Shown here piece by piece: positions 59,808 through 64,000 of a DNA stretch of 64,000 nt. The position numbers were made by a program, and so were the translations under genes. The notes below the pieces were generated by a model. The model was not told the DNA's origin and made no database searches. It saw nothing but the letters and a program-made list of their open reading frames with translations. Each line of letters starts with the position of its first letter. The first letter of the stretch is position 1. This DNA comes from Prevotella melaninogenica (GTDB lineage: Bacteria; Bacteroidota; Bacteroidia; Bacteroidales; Bacteroidaceae): the NCBI RefSeq assembly GCF_003609775.1, contig NZ_AP018049.1:1302001-1366000 (forward strand), given 5' to 3'.

Positions 59808-62534
59808 ATGGATGACGAAATAAAAGACTTGGACGGACTTACTCCTGAGGAAGATACTCAGGAACAGGATTCCCATTCCGATTATAAACCTGCCGATAGG
59901 TTTGATGCCTCTGCCGTGCACCACCTCTCTGGCATGTACAAAAACTGGTTCTTAGATTACGCCAGCTACGTAATCTTGGAACGTGCCGTACCTCATATCG
60001 AGGATGGTTTGAAGCCCGTACAACGCCGTATTCTCCATTCTATGAAACGAATGGATGATGGACGATACAATAAGGTTGCAAACATCGTAGGTCATACGAT
60101 GCAGTTCCACCCACATGGTGATGCTTCTATTGGTGATGCCTTGGTGCAGTTGGGACAGAAAGACCTGCTCATTGACATGCAGGGTAACTGGGGAAACATC
60201 CTCACTGGTGACCGTGCTGCTGCGCCACGATACATTGAGGCGCGTCTGTCTAAGTTTGCTTTAGAGACGGTTTTTAATCCTAAGACAACAGAATGGCAAC
60301 TTTCTTACGACGGCAGAAACAAAGAGCCAATTACGCTTCCGGTAAAGTTCCCGCTGCTTTTGGCACAGGGTGCTGAGGGTATTGCGGTTGGCTTGTCATC
60401 CAAGATTCTTCCACATAACCTCAACGACATCTGTGATGCAGCTATAAACTATCTGCGTGGTGAGGAATTCCACCTCTATCCAGACTTCCCAACAGGCGGT
60501 AGCATTGACGTATCAAAGTATAATGATGGTCAGCGTGGTGGCGTTCTGAAGGTGCGCGCAAAGGTTGAAAAGCTTGATAATAAAACCCTCGTCATCCGTG
60601 AGGTTCCTTTTACAAAGACTGCCAACACGCTCCAAGAGTCCATTACGAAGGCTGTTGAAAAAGGTAAGCTAAAGATTCGCAGAGTAGAGGATATGACTGC
60701 TTCGGAGGTGGAGATTCAACTTCATCTTACTCCAGGTACATCAAGCGACAAGACCATTGATGCCCTCTACGCTTTCACTGATTGCGAGATAAACATTTCG
60801 CCAAACTGTTGTGTCATCCGAGACAACAAACCAGAGTTCTTGACTATATCAGATGTATTGCGCAATTCTGCCGAACATACTAAGGCTTTATTGAAGTTAG
60901 AGTTAGAGATTCGCAAGCATGAATTGGAGGAACAGTTGTTCTACAACTCTCTTGAACGCATCTTCATTGAGGACCGTATCTATAAGGAGCGTAAATTCGA
61001 GACGGCTAAGGATATTGATGAAGTTGTAAGCTTCGTCGACTCAAAACTTGAGCCTTATAAGAAGACGTTTATCCGTGAGGTGACACGTGACGACATCATC
61101 CGCCTTTTGGAAATCAAGATGCAACGCATTTTGAAGTTCAATAAGGATAAGGCTGACGAATTGATTCAGAAGATTAAGGCAGAGATTGCTGAGATTGACA
61201 AGGACCTCAGCGAGATGATTCGTGTCACTATCGAATGGTTCACACACCTAAAAGAGAAATACGGAAGCGACCACCCACGTCGTACAGAGATTAAGAGCTT
61301 CGATACTATCGTTGCTGCTAAGGTGGTTGATGCCAATGAGAAGTTATATATTGACCGTCAGGAAGGTTTCATTGGTACAGGTTTGAAGAAGGCTGAGTTC
61401 GTTCAGAACTGCTCAGACCTCGATGATGTAATTATCTTCTACCGCGATGGTAAGTATAAGGTTATCCGAATTGCCGACAAGGTGTTTGTGGGTAAGGGAG
61501 TACTTCACGTACAAGTGTTTAAGAAGAACGATAAGCGTACGATTTATAACGTCGTTTATCGTGACGGAAAGACGGGACCTTACTATATCAAACGCTTCAA
61601 CGTGACTTCTATCACACGTGATAAAGAATATGACGTAACTCTCGGCACGCCGGGCTCAAGAATCAATTACTTCACCGCTAACCCTAATGGTGAGGCTGAG
61701 TTGATAAAGATTACACTCGACCCGAATCCAGACAAGAAGAAACAAAACATCTTCATGGAGCGTGACTTTGCAAGTATTCTCATCAAGGGGCGTGCTGCAA
61801 AGGGTAATCTGCTGACTAAGGAGAGTATTCATCGTATCTCATTGAAGAGCCACGGACATTCTACCTTGGGTGGACGTAAGGTATGGTTTGACCCAGATGT
61901 CAATCGTATCAACTACGAAGACCATGGTCGTTTCCTTGGAGAGTTCTCTGACCAAGATAGCATCCTTGTGATACTTAAGAATGGAGAGTTCTATATCACC
62001 AACTTCGATTCATCCAACCATTACGAAGATAACATTCTTCGCATAGAGAAGTTTGATGCTGACAAGCCTTGGACAGCAGTCATCTTCGATGCTGACAATC
62101 AAGGCTATCCATACTTAAAGCGATTCCAGATGGAAGCAAGTAAACGTCATCAGAACTTTATTGGTGACAATCCTGATTCGCAGATGGTACTGCTAACAGA
62201 CGTTGCCTTCCCACGTATACAGATTACTTATGGTGGTGCTGATGCGGCACGTGGTACAGAGGAGATTGATGCAGAGCAGTTTGTTGGTGTAAAGGGCTTC
62301 AAGGCGAAGGGCAAACGCCTAACAACTTGGACGGTTGACAAGATTGAAGAATTAGAACCAATACGCTTCCCTGAAGAGGAGAAAACAGATGACGAGAGCA
62401 ATGAAGATGACATACAAGATGAGAACTCTGCAGCTGTAGAAAAGGAAGAGAACCTTGATCCAGATGCAGGTAAGTCTCAACAGCAGGTCATCGATGAGAT
62501 TACTGGTCAGCTAAACCTCTTCGACAACGAATAA
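59808..62534 (+). CDS. parC: DNA topoisomerase IV subunit A (or gyrase A paralogue)
   Basis: The 908-residue protein has the type IIA topoisomerase A-subunit layout: an acidic N-terminal extension (1-30), the breakage-reunion domain (DYASYVILERAVPHIEDGLKP, HPHGDASIGDALV) with the catalytic tyrosine Tyr142 in AAPRYIEARL, a coiled-coil region about 370-480, and a C-terminal beta-propeller-like domain (about 500-820), ending in an acidic disordered tail. Relative to E. coli GyrA the quinolone-site Ser83 equivalent is Ala106; this may be wild type for the group. It decatenates DNA with ParE, which is not in the window. The ParC choice over GyrA follows the Bacteroidota-type sequence and is not certain. 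Confidence 0.85.
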   Translation: MDDEIKDLDGLTPEEDTQEQDSHSDYKPADRFDASAVHHLSGMYKNWFLDYASYVILERAVPHIEDGLKPVQRRILHSMKRMDDGRYNKVANIVGHTMQFHPHGDASIGDALVQLGQKDLLIDMQGNWGNILTGDRAAAPRYIEARLSKFALETVFNPKTTEWQLSYDGRNKEPITLPVKFPLLLAQGAEGIAVGLSSKILPHNLNDICDAAINYLRGEEFHLYPDFPTGGSIDVSKYNDGQRGGVLKVRAKVEKLDNKTLVIREVPFTKTANTLQESITKAVEKGKLKIRRVEDMTASEVEIQLHLTPGTSSDKTIDALYAFTDCEINISPNCCVIRDNKPEFLTISDVLRNSAEHTKALLKLELEIRKHELEEQLFYNSLERIFIEDRIYKERKFETAKDIDEVVSFVDSKLEPYKKTFIREVTRDDIIRLLEIKMQRILKFNKDKADELIQKIKAEIAEIDKDLSEMIRVTIEWFTHLKEKYGSDHPRRTEIKSFDTIVAAKVVDANEKLYIDRQEGFIGTGLKKAEFVQNCSDLDDVIIFYRDGKYKVIRIADKVFVGKGVLHVQVFKKNDKRTIYNVVYRDGKTGPYYIKRFNVTSITRDKEYDVTLGTPGSRINYFTANPNGEAELIKITLDPNPDKKKQNIFMERDFASILIKGRAAKGNLLTKESIHRISLKSHGHSTLGGRKVWFDPDVNRINYEDHGRFLGEFSDQDSILVILKNGEFYITNFDSSNHYEDNILRIEKFDADKPWTAVIFDADNQGYPYLKRFQMEASKRHQNFIGDNPDSQMVLLTDVAFPRIQITYGGADAARGTEEIDAEQFVGVKGFKAKGKRLTTWTVDKIEELEPIRFPEEEKTDDESNEDDIQDENSAAVEKEENLDPDAGKSQQQVIDEITGQLNLFDNE

Positions 62535-62562
62535 GCAATACGATAAACAATGAATTGAAAAA

Positions 62563-62587
62563 GGGGACGTACACGCCGTACGTCCCC
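62563..62587 (+). terminator. Probable terminator after parC
   Basis: GGGGACGTAC (62563-62572) pairs exactly with GTACGTCCCC (62578-62587) with a 5-base loop. There is no strong T-run. Confidence 0.55.
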
Positions 62588-62690
62588 CATTCAAAGAACG
62601 ATTTATAAACGCTTGGGGCCTTATCACCGAAAGAGTGACACCAAATATCTATTTGACTTACGCTTTTATTGACACTTTTCAATTACGCCT

Positions 62691-63527
62691 ATGAACCTAA
62701 AAAAGTCTTTATTTAGCTGTTTTTCTCTCTCAGCAATAATCCTTTTTACAACATCAACACCCACACTTGCGCAGGACACACTACGTAGTAACAAGGTTAT
62801 CACTAATACACAGATGTTGGGAATGGGTGCTGTAAATACTCTTGACACCTATCTTTCGCCCGAAGAATATACCGGAACAGAACTTCGTTATATCTCTCAT
62901 TCTGTGCGTGAGAACGGAACAAAACTATCAAGGGAACTCGTACATCAGGCACAAATACTATCGGTAAGTAATCGAAGGGAGAATAACAATGAACTGGGTG
63001 GCTTCTATAACTTCCAATACAACTGGCAATATGCCTTAGGACAATGGAACATTGGAGAAGGAGAACTACACTTAAAGGCAGGTGGAGGAATTGATACACG
63101 ACTCGGATTCCTCTATAATATGCGTAATTCTAACAATCCTGCACAGGCTTATGCACAAGTGAATATTGCTCCGAATGCCGTTGCTGCTTACCGTTTCCGC
63201 CTTCGAAATCTACCATTCCAACTACGTTATGAGATCCAAGCTCCGCTTCTCGGACTAACCTTTTCACCTAATTACGGACAGAGCTATTACGAGATATTCA
63301 CCCGTGACAACTATGATCATAACCTTGTTGTCACATCTCCTATATCTGCCCCATCGCTCCGTCAGCTGCTTACTTTCGATTTTACGGTTCGTCATACGAC
63401 CTTCCGTGTTGGCTATCTTGGCGATTATCAGCAGGCAAAGGTCAATCAATTGCGCCAGCATGTATGGAGCAATCTCTTTGTAATCGGTATTGTTCGTAAG
63501 TTCTCAATCAATAAGTTCATCCCATGA
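62691..63527 (+). CDS. Exported DUF3316-like protein
   Basis: The 278-residue product has a signal peptide (MNLKKSLFSCFSLSAIILFT, cleaved near LAQ) and a beta-strand-rich sequence with QYNWQYALGQWNIGEGELHLKAGG, FRLRNLPFQLRYEIQAPLLGL and SPNYGQSYYEIFTRDNY, suggesting an outer-membrane beta-barrel or lipoprotein-independent envelope protein of the DUF3316 type. The stop codon overlaps the start of the next gene by 4 bp (ATGA), so both are co-translated. The function is unknown. Confidence 0.7.
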   Translation: MNLKKSLFSCFSLSAIILFTTSTPTLAQDTLRSNKVITNTQMLGMGAVNTLDTYLSPEEYTGTELRYISHSVRENGTKLSRELVHQAQILSVSNRRENNNELGGFYNFQYNWQYALGQWNIGEGELHLKAGGGIDTRLGFLYNMRNSNNPAQAYAQVNIAPNAVAAYRFRLRNLPFQLRYEIQAPLLGLTFSPNYGQSYYEIFTRDNYDHNLVVTSPISAPSLRQLLTFDFTVRHTTFRVGYLGDYQQAKVNQLRQHVWSNLFVIGIVRKFSINKFIP

Positions 63528-64000
63528 GAAAGCTATATCATTCCTTCCTATACTTACTGATTCCAGCACTGACCTTACTCGGTACTGTGACAAGTTGCGT
63601 CACCAACGACCAGCTATCAGATAGTCCGCAAGGCAACTTTGAGGCTTTATGGCGAATTATCGACGAGCATTACTGTTTCTTTTCACAGAAGGGGATAGAC
63701 TGGCAGGAGGTGCACAGCCGTTATGCACGCCAGTTTGACAACTCTATGACAGCAAAGCAACAGTTTGAAGTAATGACTAATATGCTCTCAGAACTAAAAG
63801 ATGGGCACGTCAATTTGTACACCTCTTTCAACATAGGTCGCTATTGGTCATGGCACGAAGATTATCCAAAGAATTACTCTGATTCGCTTCAGCGTCTTTA
63901 TCTTAAAACCGATTACCTCATTGCAAGCGGTTTAGACTATACCGTCCTTGACGATAATATTGGCTATATACGCTGTGAAACCTTCCAGAATAGTATTGGT
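63524..64000 (+). CDS. S41-family peptidase-like lipoprotein (partial, 3' end beyond the window)
   Basis: The frame opens at ATG 63524 and continues to the right edge, about 158 residues. It starts with MRKLYHSFLYLLIPALTLLG and a lipobox ending VTSC, so it is a lipoprotein with Cys26. Then comes NFEALWRIIDEHYCFF, GIDWQEVHSRYARQFD and ELKDGHVNLYTSF, the first helical segment and the start of the protease fold seen in C-terminal processing (S41) peptidases of Bacteroidota. The catalytic Ser/Lys region lies beyond the window. The overlap with the upstream gene indicates a two-gene operon. Confidence 0.75.
   Translation, partial: MRKLYHSFLYLLIPALTLLGTVTSCVTNDQLSDSPQGNFEALWRIIDEHYCFFSQKGIDWQEVHSRYARQFDNSMTAKQQFEVMTNMLSELKDGHVNLYTSFNIGRYWSWHEDYPKNYSDSLQRLYLKTDYLIASGLDYTVLDDNIGYIRCETFQNSIG

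Noticed and set aside
1..64000. tRNA, rRNA, prophage structural genes or IS transposases
   Set aside because: None found when reading both strands by eye. A covariance-model and HMM scan could overturn this for tRNA or small RNAs.

Overview
The window looks like a chromosome segment from a Prevotella-like member of the Bacteroidales. Supporting signs are several TAnnTTTG-type -7 promoter elements and genes typical of the group: a type IX secretion translocon (SprA/Sov), a Bacteroidales-type TssD (Hcp) tube protein, meso-diaminopimelate dehydrogenase, GH29 fucosidase, OmpA-like and LxxC lipoproteins, and a dxs-trkA-trkH operon. No rRNA, tRNA, CRISPR array or recognisable insertion sequence was found. 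Both ends cut genes: a lipoprotein on the left and an S41-like peptidase lipoprotein on the right.

Layout. 0.9-5.4 kb holds etfB, etfA, a DUF559 nuclease gene and an acyl-CoA dehydrogenase (electron transfer flavoprotein module). 5.4-9.7 kb holds a putative modification-sensing nuclease and small secreted or membrane proteins. 9.8-16 kb is a type I restriction-modification locus (hsdM, hsdS, hsdR on the minus strand). 16.6-18.8 kb is a two-gene TssD plus murein-peptidase effector cassette. 19-24 kb holds an MscS-like channel, PBP4/DacB, a PH-domain protein, Ddh and RuvA. 24.4-32 kb is the giant sprA gene. 32-38.4 kb holds a hypothetical gene, cysK, an AAA ATPase/DUF4435 pair and a fucosidase. 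38.5-45.3 kb is an AT-rich accessory block: HEPN and DUF262 genes, a frameshifted dinD, vapE, a DUF6078-like gene, a short gene and a putative nuclease. 45.3-64 kb is mostly core: dnaK, a lipoprotein, trkH-trkA-dxs, an OmpA-family protein, a MATE transporter, an FKBP lipoprotein, glycyl-tRNA synthetase, topoisomerase IV subunit A and envelope proteins.

The window is unusually rich in defence or conflict genes (type I RM, EVE-like/HsdR_N protein, AAA-DUF4435 pair resembling PARIS, DUF262-HEPN pair, DinD, VapE, TssD-linked toxin) and in several families of intergenic repeats. The most striking structure is a GC-rich hairpin family arranged as inverted pairs. One pair (42 of 44 bases matching) encloses a DUF559 endonuclease gene inside the etf operon. 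A second pair (44 of 44) encloses only about 130 bp, and two looser pairs also lack a gene. This resembles an autonomous element with MITE-like derivatives.
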